From NCBI RefSeq assembly GCF_006715395.1, contig NZ_VFNC01000002.1, positions 2,542,001-2,606,000 on the forward strand: a stretch of DNA of 64,000 bases, given 5' to 3'. A model generated the notes under the pieces. It was not told where the DNA came from, made no database searches, and saw nothing but the letters and a program-made list of their open reading frames with translations. Shown piece by piece: positions 9,948 through 22,198 of this stretch (its first letter is position 1; every line of letters starts with the position of its first letter). Both the position numbers and the translations under genes were made by a program. The DNA is from Streptomyces sp. SLBN-31 (GTDB lineage Bacteria; Actinomycetota; Actinomycetes; Streptomycetales; Streptomycetaceae).

Positions 9948-10589
9948 TCAGAGCTCGGGGCCCTCCCCGGGCTCCTCCTGGTAGGAGTAGCGCTGCTCCT
10001 TCCACGGATCGCCGATGTTGTGGTAGCCGCGCTCCTCCCAGAAGCCGCGGCGGTCGGCGGTCATGTACTCGACGCCGCGCACCCACTTCGGGCCCTTCCA
10101 GGCGTACAGGTGCGGGACGACCAGGCGCAGCGGGAAACCGTGTTCCGCCGTCAGCAGCTCGCCGTCCTTGTGGGTGGCGAAGAGGGTGCGGTCGGACGCG
10201 AAGTCGTCGAGGCGGAGGTTGGAGCTGAAGCCGTACTCGGCCCAGACCATCACATGGGTGACGGCGGGGGCGGGCGGGGCGATCTCCAGGATCGCGGAGG
10301 CGGGGATGCCGCCCCACTCGGCGCCGAGCATGCTGAACTTCGTCACGCAGTGCAGATCGGCGACGACCGAGGTGTAGGGCAGCGCCGTGAACTCCTCGTG
10401 GCTCCAGCAGTGCTTCTCACCGTTCGCGGTGGCGCCGAAGACCCTGAACTCCCAGCGCTCGGGCCGGAACTTGGGAACTGGCCCGTAGTGCGTGACCGGC
10501 CAGCCGCGCTGCAGGCGCTGGCCGGGGGGAAGCCCCGGGTGCACGGAATCTCCGGTTTCTCCTGATGCGCGTTCCACCGGTTGACCCAT
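9948..10589 (-). CDS. Molybdopterin-dependent oxidoreductase (sulfite-oxidase fold)
   Basis: A 213-residue protein with the sulfite oxidase Moco domain: the Mo-ligand Cys is C81 in DLHCVTKFS, and GFPLRLVVPHLYAWKGPKWV is the family substrate and Moco-binding region (only parts: FPLRLVVPHLYAWKG). It lacks a recognisable Tat or Sec signal and the dimerisation domain of full sulfite oxidases, so it resembles short cytosolic YedY-like proteins of actinobacteria. The ATG start follows GGATGGAGG. It converges on the DUF4396 gene with 13 nt between stops. Substrate unknown. Confidence 0.85.
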   Translation of the reverse strand: MGQPVERASGETGDSVHPGLPPGQRLQRGWPVTHYGPVPKFRPERWEFRVFGATANGEKHCWSHEEFTALPYTSVVADLHCVTKFSMLGAEWGGIPASAILEIAPPAPAVTHVMVWAEYGFSSNLRLDDFASDRTLFATHKDGELLTAEHGFPLRLVVPHLYAWKGPKWVRGVEYMTADRRGFWEERGYHNIGDPWKEQRYSYQEEPGEGPEL

Positions 10590-10745
10590 GCCTCCATCCT
10601 GACAGACCCGCGGCGATGCCCATGACCGGCCTCCGCCCGATTCGGGCAACTCCTACTAAGCGTGAACTTACTGGACGGCCTCGCACGCCGGTGCAATCAT
10701 GCGGCGCAACCTGCCCGTTCCCCCCGGTCGGAAGGAGCCTCTGCG

Positions 10746-11225
10746 ATGCAGGGCGACCCCGAGGTCATCGAATTCCTCAACGAGCAGCTCACCGGCGAGC
10801 TGACCGCGATCAACCAGTACTTCCTGCACGCGAAGATGCAGGAGAACTTCGGCTGGACGAAACTCGCGAAGTACACCCGGCACGAGTCGTTCGACGAGAT
10901 GAAGCACGCCGAAGTGCTCACCGACCGGATTCTCTTCCTGGAAGGGCTGCCCAACTATCAGCGGCTCTTCCACGTACGGGTGGGCCAGACCGTCCAGGAG
11001 ATGTTCGAGGCCGACCGGCAGATCGAGGTCGAGGCGATCGACCGTCTCAGGCGCGGGATCAAGGTGATGCGCGACAAGGGCGACATCACGTCCGCGAACA
11101 TCTTCGAGTCGATCCTCGAGGACGAGGAGCACCACATCGACTACCTCGACACCCAGCTGGAACTGGTGGAGAAGCTCGGCGAGGCGCTGTACATCGCCCA
11201 GCTGATCGAACAGCCGGAGAGCTGA
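10746..11225 (+). CDS. bfr: Bacterioferritin
   Basis: A 159-residue haem ferritin subunit that oxidises and stores iron in a 24-mer. Every ferroxidase ligand is present at its canonical position (E18, E51, H54, E94, E127, H130), and M52 is the haem-binding Met. The ATG follows a GGAAGGAG sequence, and the family start MQGDPEVIEFLN is conserved. It ends immediately next to the convergent bfd, whose product reduces bacterioferritin haem to release iron. No clear iron box is visible in its own promoter. Confidence 0.96.
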   Translation: MQGDPEVIEFLNEQLTGELTAINQYFLHAKMQENFGWTKLAKYTRHESFDEMKHAEVLTDRILFLEGLPNYQRLFHVRVGQTVQEMFEADRQIEVEAIDRLRRGIKVMRDKGDITSANIFESILEDEEHHIDYLDTQLELVEKLGEALYIAQLIEQPES

Positions 11226-11459
11226 CTAGGCCGCTTCGTCGAGGTCGGCGATCTCGGCGAGGACCGGTCGGCCCTGGTCCGCCGCCTCCCGCCGCGGGCA
11301 GGCGCCCCGGCCGAGGATCGCCTGGATGCGGCGCACGCACCCGCCGCAGTCCGTGCCCGCCTTGCAGGCGGAGGCTATCTGGCGGGGAGTGCAGGCACCG
11401 TCGTCCGCATGCTGCTGGACCTGCGCCTCGGTCACGCCGAAGCAGCTGCACACGTACAC
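11226..11459 (-). CDS. bfd: Bacterioferritin-associated ferredoxin
   Basis: A 77-residue [2Fe-2S] protein with cluster ligands C4, C6, C38 and C41 (VCSCFG and TDCGGC), the BFD-fold pattern. It docks on bacterioferritin and delivers electrons for iron mobilisation. The GTG start is preceded by GGGAGG within the region just downstream of an iron box, so it should be derepressed in low iron. Tail-to-tail with bfr with no intervening base. Residues after about 55 (PRREAADQGRP) form a variable tail. Confidence 0.93.
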   Translation of the reverse strand: MYVCSCFGVTEAQVQQHADDGACTPRQIASACKAGTDCGGCVRRIQAILGRGACPRREAADQGRPVLAEIADLDEAA

Positions 11460-11485
11460 GCGGACTCACCTCCCACCTAGATCGA

Positions 11486-11504
11486 TAAGGCTAACCTAAC
11501 CTTA
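11486..11504. promoter_or_regulatory. DtxR/DmdR-type iron box
   Basis: TAAGGCTAACCTAACCTTA is a near-palindromic 19-mer resembling the actinobacterial iron box (TTAGGTTAGGCTAACCTAA). It is centred ~36 nt upstream of the bfd start, where DmdR1-Fe2+ binding would block transcription. Confidence 0.8.
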
Positions 11505-11534
11505 CCCGGCGCCCGAAGACCGCAAAAGTGGGAT

Positions 11535-11568
11535 GGGGCGCGGATCGTATGTGATCCGCGCCCCACTT
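11535..11568 (-). terminator. Rho-independent terminator after DAHP synthase
   Basis: GGGGCGCGGATC and GATCCGCGCCCC form a perfect 12-bp stem with a 6-nt loop. Outer AAGT/ACTT pairs extend it, and on the minus strand it is followed by a TTTT run (in CACTTTTGCGG). It lies 26 nt past the aroH stop. Confidence 0.85.
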
Positions 11569-11593
11569 CATGCCCTGGTGACAGGTGCCGCCG

Positions 11594-16023
<4,430 letters not shown>

Positions 16024-16049
16024 GATCCGCTCCCGTTTGCGATGGGTTA

Positions 16050-16069
16050 TGGGCCGAATATACGGCCCA
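16050..16069 (-). terminator. Hairpin after pfkA
   Basis: TGGGCCG-AATATA-CGGCCCA forms a perfect 7-bp stem, with partial extension by flanking GTTA/CAAC. It lies 18 nt past the pfkA stop and upstream of the dehydrogenase start. No strong T-tract. Confidence 0.5.
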
Positions 16070-16087
16070 CAACCCCAGGGTGCCGGT

Positions 16088-17116
16088 TCAGCCGAAGAAG
16101 ACGCCGACCTCCTCGTACAGCTTCGGGTCCACCGTCTTCAGCCTGGCCGTGGCGTCCCCGATCGGCACGCGGACGATGTCGGTGCCGCGCAGCGCGACCA
16201 TCTTGCCGAAGTCGCCGTCGCGGACCGCGTCGATGGCGTGCAGACCGAAGCGGGTGGCGAGCCAGCGGTCGAAGGCGCTCGGGGTGCCGCCGCGCTGGAT
16301 GTGCCCGAGGACCGTCGTGCGGGCCTCCTTGCCGGTGCGCTTCTCGATCTCCTTGGCGAGCCACTCGCCGACGCCGGACAGCCGGACGTGCCCGAAGGAG
16401 TCCAGTGACTCGTCCTTGAGCACCAGGTGGCCGTCCTTGGGCATGGCGCCCTCGGCGACGACCACGATCGGGGCGTAGGAGGACTTGAAGCGGGAGGTGA
16501 TCCAGGCGCAGACCTGGTCGAGGTCGAAGCGCTGCTCGGGGATGAGGATGACGTTGGCGCCGCCGGCGAGGCCGGAGTGCAGGGCGATCCAGCCGGCGTG
16601 ACGGCCCATCACCTCGCAGACCAGCACGCGCATGTGGGACTCGGCGGTGGTGTGCAGACGGTCGATGGCCTCCGTGGCGATGCCGACCGCGGTGTCGAAG
16701 CCGAAGGTGTAGTCGGTGGCGGACAGATCGTTGTCGATGGTCTTCGGCACGCCGACGCACGGCACGCCGTACTCGTCGGACAGCTTCGCGGCGACACCGA
16801 GGGTGTCCTCGCCGCCGATGGTGATGAGCGCCTCGACCTCCTGCTTGGCGAGGTTCTCCTTGATCCGCCGGATGCCGTTGTCCTGCTTGAGCGGATTGGT
16901 GCGCGAGGAGCCGAGGACGGTGCCGCCGCGGGGCAGGATGCCGCGCACCGCGGGGATGTCGAGGGGAACGGTGTCGCCTTCGAGCGGACCGCGCCAGCCG
17001 TCCCGGTAGCCGACGAAGTCGTAGCCGTACTCCTGTACGCCCTTGCGAACGATGCCCCGGATGACGGCGTTGAGCCCGGGGCAGTCGCCGCCTCCGGTCA
17101 GTACTCCGATACGCAT
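16088..17116 (-). CDS. pfkA: 6-phosphofructokinase
   Basis: A 342-residue group-III PFK. The phosphate-donor loop is GGGDCPGLN, the active-site PKTIDNDL contains the catalytic Asp128, and MGRHAGWIAL binds fructose-6-P. Two residues that usually mark PPi-dependent enzymes are present: Asp104 in GGEDT (Gly in classic ATP-PFK) and Lys125 in PKTIDND (Gly in ATP-PFK). Streptomyces PFK of this type is nevertheless known as ATP-dependent, so I name it without donor. ATG start follows AAGGGACAT. A Crp-like site lies 46 nt upstream. Glucokinase, the preceding glycolytic step, is 8 kb away. Confidence 0.93.
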   Translation of the reverse strand: MRIGVLTGGGDCPGLNAVIRGIVRKGVQEYGYDFVGYRDGWRGPLEGDTVPLDIPAVRGILPRGGTVLGSSRTNPLKQDNGIRRIKENLAKQEVEALITIGGEDTLGVAAKLSDEYGVPCVGVPKTIDNDLSATDYTFGFDTAVGIATEAIDRLHTTAESHMRVLVCEVMGRHAGWIALHSGLAGGANVILIPEQRFDLDQVCAWITSRFKSSYAPIVVVAEGAMPKDGHLVLKDESLDSFGHVRLSGVGEWLAKEIEKRTGKEARTTVLGHIQRGGTPSAFDRWLATRFGLHAIDAVRDGDFGKMVALRGTDIVRVPIGDATARLKTVDPKLYEEVGVFFG

Positions 17117-17161
17117 GGAAATGTCCCTTCGCCGCGGTTGCCTGGTGCAGCCACGCTAATG

Positions 17162-17175
17162 GTGATCCAGGTCAC
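17162..17175. promoter_or_regulatory. Crp-like binding site upstream of pfkA
   Basis: GTGATCCAGGTCAC matches the GTG-N6-GNCAC pattern reported for Streptomyces Crp, and with flanks (GGTGA-N6-TCACA) nearly matches the classical CRP palindrome. It is placed 46 nt before the pfkA start. Confidence 0.6.
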
Positions 17176-17200
17176 ACAGGGATGGGTCGGAGCGGCAATT

Positions 17201-17215
17201 CCGGTGAATCACCGG
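17201..17215. promoter_or_regulatory. 15-bp palindrome between macR and pfkA
   Basis: CCGGTGA-A-TCACCGG is a perfect 7-1-7 palindrome, too tight for a hairpin but suited to a dimeric regulator. It lies 9 nt after the macR stop and ~85 nt before pfkA. Confidence 0.35.
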
Positions 17216-17224
17216 GCGGTTGGT

Positions 17225-17902
17225 TTACTCGTCGTCAAGTCCGCGTTCTATGGCGTACCGGACGAGTTCCACCCGGTTGTGCAGTTGCAGCTTGCCGAGG
17301 GTGTTCTGCACGTGGTTCTGGACCGTGCGGTGGGAGATCACCAGGCGCTCGGCGACCTGCTTGTAGCTCAGGCCCTTGGCGACCAGGCGCAGCACCTCGG
17401 TCTCGCGGTCGGTGAGCTGCGGGGCCCCCGGCTCGTCGGTGCCCGGGGCCGGGCCGGGCTCGGAGGCGAGGCGGCGGTACTCGCCGAGGACGAGTCCGGC
17501 CAGGCCCGGTGTGAAGACCGGGTCGCCGACGGCCGTACGCCGGACCGCGTCCAGCAGTTCCTCCGTGGACGCCGACTTCAGCAGATAGCCGGTCGCGCCC
17601 GACTTCACGGCCTCCAGCACGTCGGCGTGCTCACCGCTCGCGGACAGGACCAGGACACGCAGGGCGGGGTTGTGGCCGACGAGTTCCTTGCAGACCTGGA
17701 CGCCGGGCTTGAGCGGCAGGTTGAGGTCCAGGACGAGGACGTCGGGGCCGGCGGCCCTGGCGCGGCGCACGGCCTGCTCGCCGTCGCCCGCGGTGGCGAC
17801 CACGTCGAAGCCGGACTCGGTCAGGTCGCGGGCGACGGCGTCGCGCCACATGGGGTGGTCGTCGACCACCATGACCCTGATCGGGCCCTGCTGCTCACTC
17901 AT
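17225..17902 (-). CDS. macR: Response regulator MacR (NarL/LuxR type)
   Basis: A 225-residue two-component regulator. The receiver domain (about 8-125) has acidic D14-D15, phospho-acceptor D59 (VLVLDLNLP) and the conserved Lys in GYLLKSAS. The C-terminal LuxR-type helix-turn-helix (about 160-220) contains LTDRETEVLRLVAKGLSYKQVA (quoted in part) and ISHRTVQNHVQNTLGKL. It overlaps macS by 4 nt (ATGA). The pair matches S. coelicolor MacRS (SCO2120-SCO2121), reported to control morphogenesis membrane-protein genes and antibiotic production. Confidence 0.92.
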   Translation of the reverse strand: MSEQQGPIRVMVVDDHPMWRDAVARDLTESGFDVVATAGDGEQAVRRARAAGPDVLVLDLNLPLKPGVQVCKELVGHNPALRVLVLSASGEHADVLEAVKSGATGYLLKSASTEELLDAVRRTAVGDPVFTPGLAGLVLGEYRRLASEPGPAPGTDEPGAPQLTDRETEVLRLVAKGLSYKQVAERLVISHRTVQNHVQNTLGKLQLHNRVELVRYAIERGLDDE

Positions 17903-19113
17903 CTGTGCCCTGCCTTCGCGTTCTTGGGTACCTTCAGCTCGACCTCCGTGCCCTGCCCCGGAGTCGAGATCAGCTCGGCGCTGCCGCCGAGGTCGCGCAG
18001 CCGGCCCCGGATCGACAGGGCGACCCCGAGCCGCCCCTCCCCCTCGGCCTGGGCGAGCCGCCCTTCGGGGATGCCGGGCCCGTCGTCCCGTACGGTCACC
18101 ACGACCTCGTCGGGTTCGTCCTCCACGAGGATCCACGCGCGCGCGTCCTCGCCGGCGTGCCTGCCGACGTTGTCCAGGGCGGCACCGACGGCCGCGGCCA
18201 GCTCCTTCGCGGCGGGCGCCGGCAGCAGCACCGGAGCGCCGGGTTCGACGAGGGCGACCTTCGCGGCGGCGTGCGGGGCGAGCAGCGCCCGCAGGTCGAC
18301 CGGGCCCTCCTCGTCGTACGACGGCTCGTCGACGGCCCGTACGACCGCGCCCTCGGCCGCGTCCTCCGAGACCCGCGACACCGGCAGCAGGCCGCCGGAG
18401 ACCAGGGTGCGCAGGGCGACCTCCTGCTCGCCGGCCATCCGGCCGAGCTCGGCCGCCTCGCCGCCGAGGACCGCGCCGCGGCGCTGCACCATGGCCAGCA
18501 CCTGAAGGACGCCGTCGTGGATGTCCCGGGCGAGCCGCTCCCGCTCGCGCGTGGCGGCCTCGATCTCCAGGGCGCGGGCGAGGGTGCGCTCGGAGGCGCG
18601 GGCGACCTCGACGACGTAGCCGATGGCGATGGAGGCGACCCAGACGAGGATCACGTTGTGGACGGTGTCGCGGGCCGGGGCGCCGCGCTCGACGAGGTTG
18701 GCGACGGCGACCGGCGTGGAGGCGAAGGCCGCCCAGCGCCAGCCGCCCTTGATGGCGTAGGCGAGGACCGACCCGGCGGTCCATATCGACGGCAGGGTGG
18801 GGCCGCCGTTGTGGATGTGGTGGTCGTTGACGGCGATCGGGGTCAGCAGGATGCCGGTGAGGGCGATGGCGAGGTCGACGGCGAGGAAACGCTTGGTGCA
18901 GGCGGCCGCGTTCTGCACGCGGGGCAGGGTCGCGAGCGTCCAGACGAACAGCACGGCGTAGTAGCCGACGGCGACGCCCGCGTGGTCGTACTCGTCGTAG
19001 GCGGTGGCGAACAGGCCGACCGCGTACAGCATCGTCAGCACCCGGTACGCGGTGAGCGCACGCCACAGCGGCTGCTCGACCGACATGCGCATGACGCGCA
19101 CACGCTTGGTCAC
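17899..19113 (-). CDS. macS: Sensor histidine kinase MacS
   Basis: A 404-residue membrane kinase with about five N-terminal helices (between residues 20 and 170), then a HisKA_3 dimerisation domain with phospho-accepting H199 (RERLARDIHDGVLQVL) and a HATPase domain ending in DDGPGIPEGRL and GTEVELKVP. In the HATPase N-box, ALDNVGRHAGEDA replaces the usual NxxKH with NVGRH. The GTG start (MTKRVRVMR) follows GGTGGGG. Cotranscribed with macR by a 4-nt overlap. The extracytoplasmic loop with HHIHNGGP might bind a signal, but the stimulus is unknown. Confidence 0.92.
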   Translation of the reverse strand: MTKRVRVMRMSVEQPLWRALTAYRVLTMLYAVGLFATAYDEYDHAGVAVGYYAVLFVWTLATLPRVQNAAACTKRFLAVDLAIALTGILLTPIAVNDHHIHNGGPTLPSIWTAGSVLAYAIKGGWRWAAFASTPVAVANLVERGAPARDTVHNVILVWVASIAIGYVVEVARASERTLARALEIEAATRERERLARDIHDGVLQVLAMVQRRGAVLGGEAAELGRMAGEQEVALRTLVSGGLLPVSRVSEDAAEGAVVRAVDEPSYDEEGPVDLRALLAPHAAAKVALVEPGAPVLLPAPAAKELAAAVGAALDNVGRHAGEDARAWILVEDEPDEVVVTVRDDGPGIPEGRLAQAEGEGRLGVALSIRGRLRDLGGSAELISTPGQGTEVELKVPKNAKAGHR

Positions 19114-19142
19114 GTCCCCACCCCCCTGTAACGACCGAAAGC

Positions 19143-19898
19143 CTAGGCCCCGGGCTTCTCCTCGTCGGCCGATTCCTTGGGCTGCTCCTTGGCCTGTTCC
19201 TTCTCGGCCTTCGCCGCCTCCGCGATCTGCCGCTTGGCGGCCGTCGCGTACATGTCGACGTACTCCTGGCCGGAGAGCTTCATGATCTCGTACATGACCT
19301 CGTCGGTCACCGCGCGCAGCACGAACCGGTCGTGCTCCATGCCCTGGTAGCGGCTGAAGTCCAGGGCCTTGCCGATGCGGATGCCGGGCCGCATGAGCTT
19401 GGGCATGACCTTGCCCGGCGGCTGGATCTTCTCCGTGTCGATCATGGCGACCGGGATGACCGGGGCGCCGGAGGCGAGCGCCACGCGCGCGAGGCCGCCG
19501 GGCTTGCCGCGGTAGAGCCGGCCGTCGGGCGAGCGCGTGCCCTCGGGGTAGATCCCGAACAGCTCACCGCGCTCCAGGACCTCCAGGCCGCTGCGGATCG
19601 CCGCCTCGCCCGCGCCGCGCGCGCCGGAGCGGTCCACCGGCAGCTGGCCGACGCCCTTGAAGAAGGCGGCCGTCAGGCGGCCCTTCACACCGGGCGTGGT
19701 GAAGTACTCGGCCTTGGCGATGAAGGTGACCTTGCGGTCGAGCACCGCCGGCAGGAAGAACGAGTCCGAGAAGGACAGGTGGTTGCTCGCCAGGATCGCG
19801 GCCCCCTCGGCGGGGATGTTCTCCAGGCCTTCCACCCAGGGCCTGAAGGTGACCTTGAGCGGTCCCCCGATAGCGACCTTCATCGCGCCGTACAACAC
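19143..19898 (-). CDS. plsC: 1-acylglycerol-3-phosphate acyltransferase (PlsC family)
   Basis: A 251-residue acyltransferase with the catalytic NHLSFSD box (HX4D, H40-D45), a second motif FKGVGQLPVDRSG and the glycerol-phosphate-binding PEGTRS (118-123). It should acylate lysophosphatidate or a related lipid at the membrane. The GTG start follows GGAGG with 7-nt spacing. The tail after residue ~215 is Lys/Glu/Ala-rich and probably disordered. It lies 29 nt upstream of macS and may be transcribed with macSR. Synteny matches M. tuberculosis Rv2182c. Confidence 0.9.
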   Translation of the reverse strand: MLYGAMKVAIGGPLKVTFRPWVEGLENIPAEGAAILASNHLSFSDSFFLPAVLDRKVTFIAKAEYFTTPGVKGRLTAAFFKGVGQLPVDRSGARGAGEAAIRSGLEVLERGELFGIYPEGTRSPDGRLYRGKPGGLARVALASGAPVIPVAMIDTEKIQPPGKVMPKLMRPGIRIGKALDFSRYQGMEHDRFVLRAVTDEVMYEIMKLSGQEYVDMYATAAKRQIAEAAKAEKEQAKEQPKESADEEKPGA

Positions 19899-20054
19899 CC
19901 GTGTGCCTCCAGTTTCCGTCGATCAGACCTTAACCCGGCCCGCCGTCAAAGGCGCCGACGGCCCTGGTCGGTGTCAGTGCGGTCGCGTACGGTGAAGCAC
20001 AACCTGGACTTCACGCCACTTCCCTGAACCGTCCCTCTCATGAACAGGAGACCG

Positions 20055-20837
20055 ATGGTGCCGGTCCTTCCTGGAGCCGAGCCGTTCCGCCACGAAGGCG
20101 GCGAGGTCGGTGTCCTCCTCTGCCACGGCTTCACCGGTTCACCCCAGTCGCTGCGCCCCTGGGCGGAGTATCTGGCCGAGCGCGGCCTGACGGTCTCGCT
20201 GCCTCTGCTGCCGGGCCACGGCACCCGCTGGGAGGACATGCAGCTCACCGGCTGGCAGGACTGGTACGCGGAGGTGGACCGCGAGCTGCGCGCCCTCGTC
20301 GAGCGCTGCGAGCAGGTCTTCGTGGCCGGCCTGTCCATGGGCGGCGCGCTGGCGCTGCGGCTGGCCGCGAAGCACGGGGACGCCGTCAGCGGCGTCGTGG
20401 TCGTCAACCCGGCGAACAAGGTGCACGGCCTGTCCGCGTACGCCCTTCCGGTGGCCCGGCACCTCGTGCGGACGACGAAGGGGATCGCCAGCGACATCGC
20501 CAAGGAGGGCAGCACCGAGCTGGGTTACGACAAGGTGCCCCTGCACGCGGCCCACTCCCTGCGCAACTTCTTCCGGCTGGTCGACTCCGAGCTGCCGCAG
20601 GTCACCCAGCCGCTGCTGCTCCTGCACAGCCCGCAGGACCACGTGGTGCCGCCGGCCGACTCCGCGCGCATCCTCGGCCGGGTCTCCTCCCGGGACGTGC
20701 GCGAGATCCTGCTGGAACAGAGCTACCACGTCGCGACGTTGGACCATGACGCGGACCGGATCTTCGAGGAGAGCCTCGCGTTCATCGGCCGGCTCGCAAC
20801 CGGTGTCGGCAAGGAAGGGACGGCCGCAGGTGGCTGA
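20055..20837 (+). CDS. Alpha/beta-hydrolase (carboxylesterase)
   Basis: A 260-residue alpha/beta-hydrolase of the Est30/monoacylglycerol-lipase-like group. The oxyanion motif LLCHGFTGSP, the nucleophile elbow GLSMGG, the acidic residue in HSPQDHVVPP and the His in QSYHVATLDHD complete the triad. I choose the second ATG (MVPVLPGAEP), which has ACAGGAG just upstream; an ATG 15 nt earlier is possible. The downstream acidic membrane gene overlaps it by 8 nt. It stands divergent to plsC, which fits a lipid role, but the substrate is unknown. Confidence 0.88.
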   Translation: MVPVLPGAEPFRHEGGEVGVLLCHGFTGSPQSLRPWAEYLAERGLTVSLPLLPGHGTRWEDMQLTGWQDWYAEVDRELRALVERCEQVFVAGLSMGGALALRLAAKHGDAVSGVVVVNPANKVHGLSAYALPVARHLVRTTKGIASDIAKEGSTELGYDKVPLHAAHSLRNFFRLVDSELPQVTQPLLLLHSPQDHVVPPADSARILGRVSSRDVREILLEQSYHVATLDHDADRIFEESLAFIGRLATGVGKEGTAAGG

Positions 20838-21396
20838 GCACGACTCGGACCGCGAGGACCGCGAGCCGGAGGAGCAGGGCGTCCCCTTCGACGAGGAAGC
20901 GGCCTGGGCGGCGATCGTCGCGGGGTACGGCGAGGAGCCGAAGGACCCGCCGGGCACGAAGCCGTTCAAGTCGGTGGAGGACCTGGCGCTGCTGGAGCCC
21001 GAGCCGAACGACTCCGGGGCCGCGGCGGCTCCGAAGCCGGAGAAGCCCGTGAAGCCGCTCGGCGGCTCGGTGTCCTTCGCGCCCGGCGTCGGCCCGCGGG
21101 ACCACTCGGCGCCCGAGCCGTCCGAGGACGACTTCGACGAGGACGACGAGGGCCACTTCGAGCCGCCGGAGCCGCCGCCGCTGCCGACGGCCGACGCGAC
21201 CGCCAAGTTCGCCTGGCTCGGTGTGGTCGGCGGGCCGGTGCTGCTCCTGCTGGCGGTGGTCCTCGGCTGGGACATGACGTGGTGGCTGGCCACGCTCGGC
21301 GTCGGCGGCTTCCTCGGTGGTTTCGCCACGCTGGTGATGAGGATGCGCACGGACGAGGAGGACGACGGCGACCCGGGGCGGGGAGCCGTCGTCTGA
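20830..21396 (+). CDS. Acidic membrane protein, unknown function
   Basis: A 188-residue protein using a GTG start with GGAAGGG upstream. Residues 1-~120 are strongly acidic and Pro-rich (SEDDFDEDDEGHFEPPEPPPLP) with no recognisable fold; two hydrophobic helices follow (about 128-147 and 150-170), then a charged tail (RTDEEDDGD). The arrangement suggests a small membrane anchor with a cytoplasmic acidic arm. It overlaps the esterase gene by 8 nt and is followed by a strong terminator, so the two form one transcription unit. Confidence 0.8.
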   Translation: MAEHDSDREDREPEEQGVPFDEEAAWAAIVAGYGEEPKDPPGTKPFKSVEDLALLEPEPNDSGAAAAPKPEKPVKPLGGSVSFAPGVGPRDHSAPEPSEDDFDEDDEGHFEPPEPPPLPTADATAKFAWLGVVGGPVLLLLAVVLGWDMTWWLATLGVGGFLGGFATLVMRMRTDEEDDGDPGRGAVV

Positions 21397-21419
21397 CGCG
21401 GTCCGCACAGGAGGCGACA

Positions 21420-21453
21420 GGGCCCGTCCGGAGATGCTCCGGACGGGCCCTTT
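21420..21453 (+). terminator. Rho-independent terminator
   Basis: GGGCCCGTCCGGAG and CTCCGGACGGGCCC make a perfect 14-bp stem with an ATG loop, followed by TTT. It ends the esterase operon. Confidence 0.9.
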
Positions 21454-21574
21454 CACGTCCGGACGAGCCACGGGCGCCGAAAGGGAACTCGACCGCGCCG
21501 ATCGGCGAAGGAGGGGTGAACACCCTGAACGAGCCCAAGCCTTCGAGACGTTCGGACGAACGAAAGGAGCCCCG

Positions 21575-22198
21575 ATGGCCGTCGGACCACCGGGCACCGG
21601 CACCCGCGAGAAGGATCGCGAGGACAGCGACGCCCGCGTGATCGCGCGGTCCCGGGACGAGCCCGAGCAGTTCGCCGCGCTCTACGACCGGCACGCCCAC
21701 GCCGTACACCGTTACGCGGCGCGGCGGCTCGGTCCCGAGGCGGCGGAGGATCTGATGGCGGACACCTTCGTGACCGCCTTCCAGCGACGCCATACGTACG
21801 ACCTCACGCGTGCCGACGCCCGCCCGTGGCTGTTCGGCATCGCGACCAACCTCGTGGGCCGGCACCGCCGGGCCGAGGCACGCCGCTACAAGGCGCTCGC
21901 CCGGCTGCCGGAGCCGGTGGAGCACGAGGAGCCGGTCGCGGATCGCGCGGTCGCCAGGGCCGGTGCCACGGGGGTGCGCCGGGAACTGGCGGCCGCGCTG
22001 GCCGGGCTGTCCGCCCGGCACCGCGACGTCGTACTGCTGGTGGCCTGGGCCGGCCTCGACTACGAGGAGGCCGCCGAGGCCCTCGGCGTCCCGGTCGGCA
22101 CGATCAGATCCCGGCTGCACCGGGCTCGCAGCAGATTGCGCGAAGCACTGGGCGGAACCGATCCCACGGCTTTCCGAGAGGCAGACGCCCATGCGTGA
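21575..22198 (+). CDS. ECF-type RNA polymerase sigma factor
   Basis: A 207-residue ECF sigma factor. Region 2 spans about 30-95 (FAALYDRHAHAVHRYAARRLG in part, AEDLMADTFVTAF, DARPWLFGIATNL) and region 4 about 140-195 (LSARHRDVVLLVAWAGLDYEEAAEALG in part, VPVGTIRSRLHRARSRLRE). The ATG has an AAAGGAG site 8 nt upstream. The next gene overlaps by 8 nt and encodes a single-pass membrane protein, which may be its regulator. A GGAAC element at 21484-21488, ~90 nt before the start, could be part of an ECF autoregulatory promoter, but a matching -10 is not clear. Confidence 0.92.
   Translation: MAVGPPGTGTREKDREDSDARVIARSRDEPEQFAALYDRHAHAVHRYAARRLGPEAAEDLMADTFVTAFQRRHTYDLTRADARPWLFGIATNLVGRHRRAEARRYKALARLPEPVEHEEPVADRAVARAGATGVRRELAAALAGLSARHRDVVLLVAWAGLDYEEAAEALGVPVGTIRSRLHRARSRLREALGGTDPTAFREADAHA

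Noticed and set aside
21516..21641. 41-codon GTG frame overlapping the ECF sigma start
   Set aside because: The AAGGAG is only 2 nt from the GTG, too close; it is out of frame with the sigma gene and has no conserved motif.
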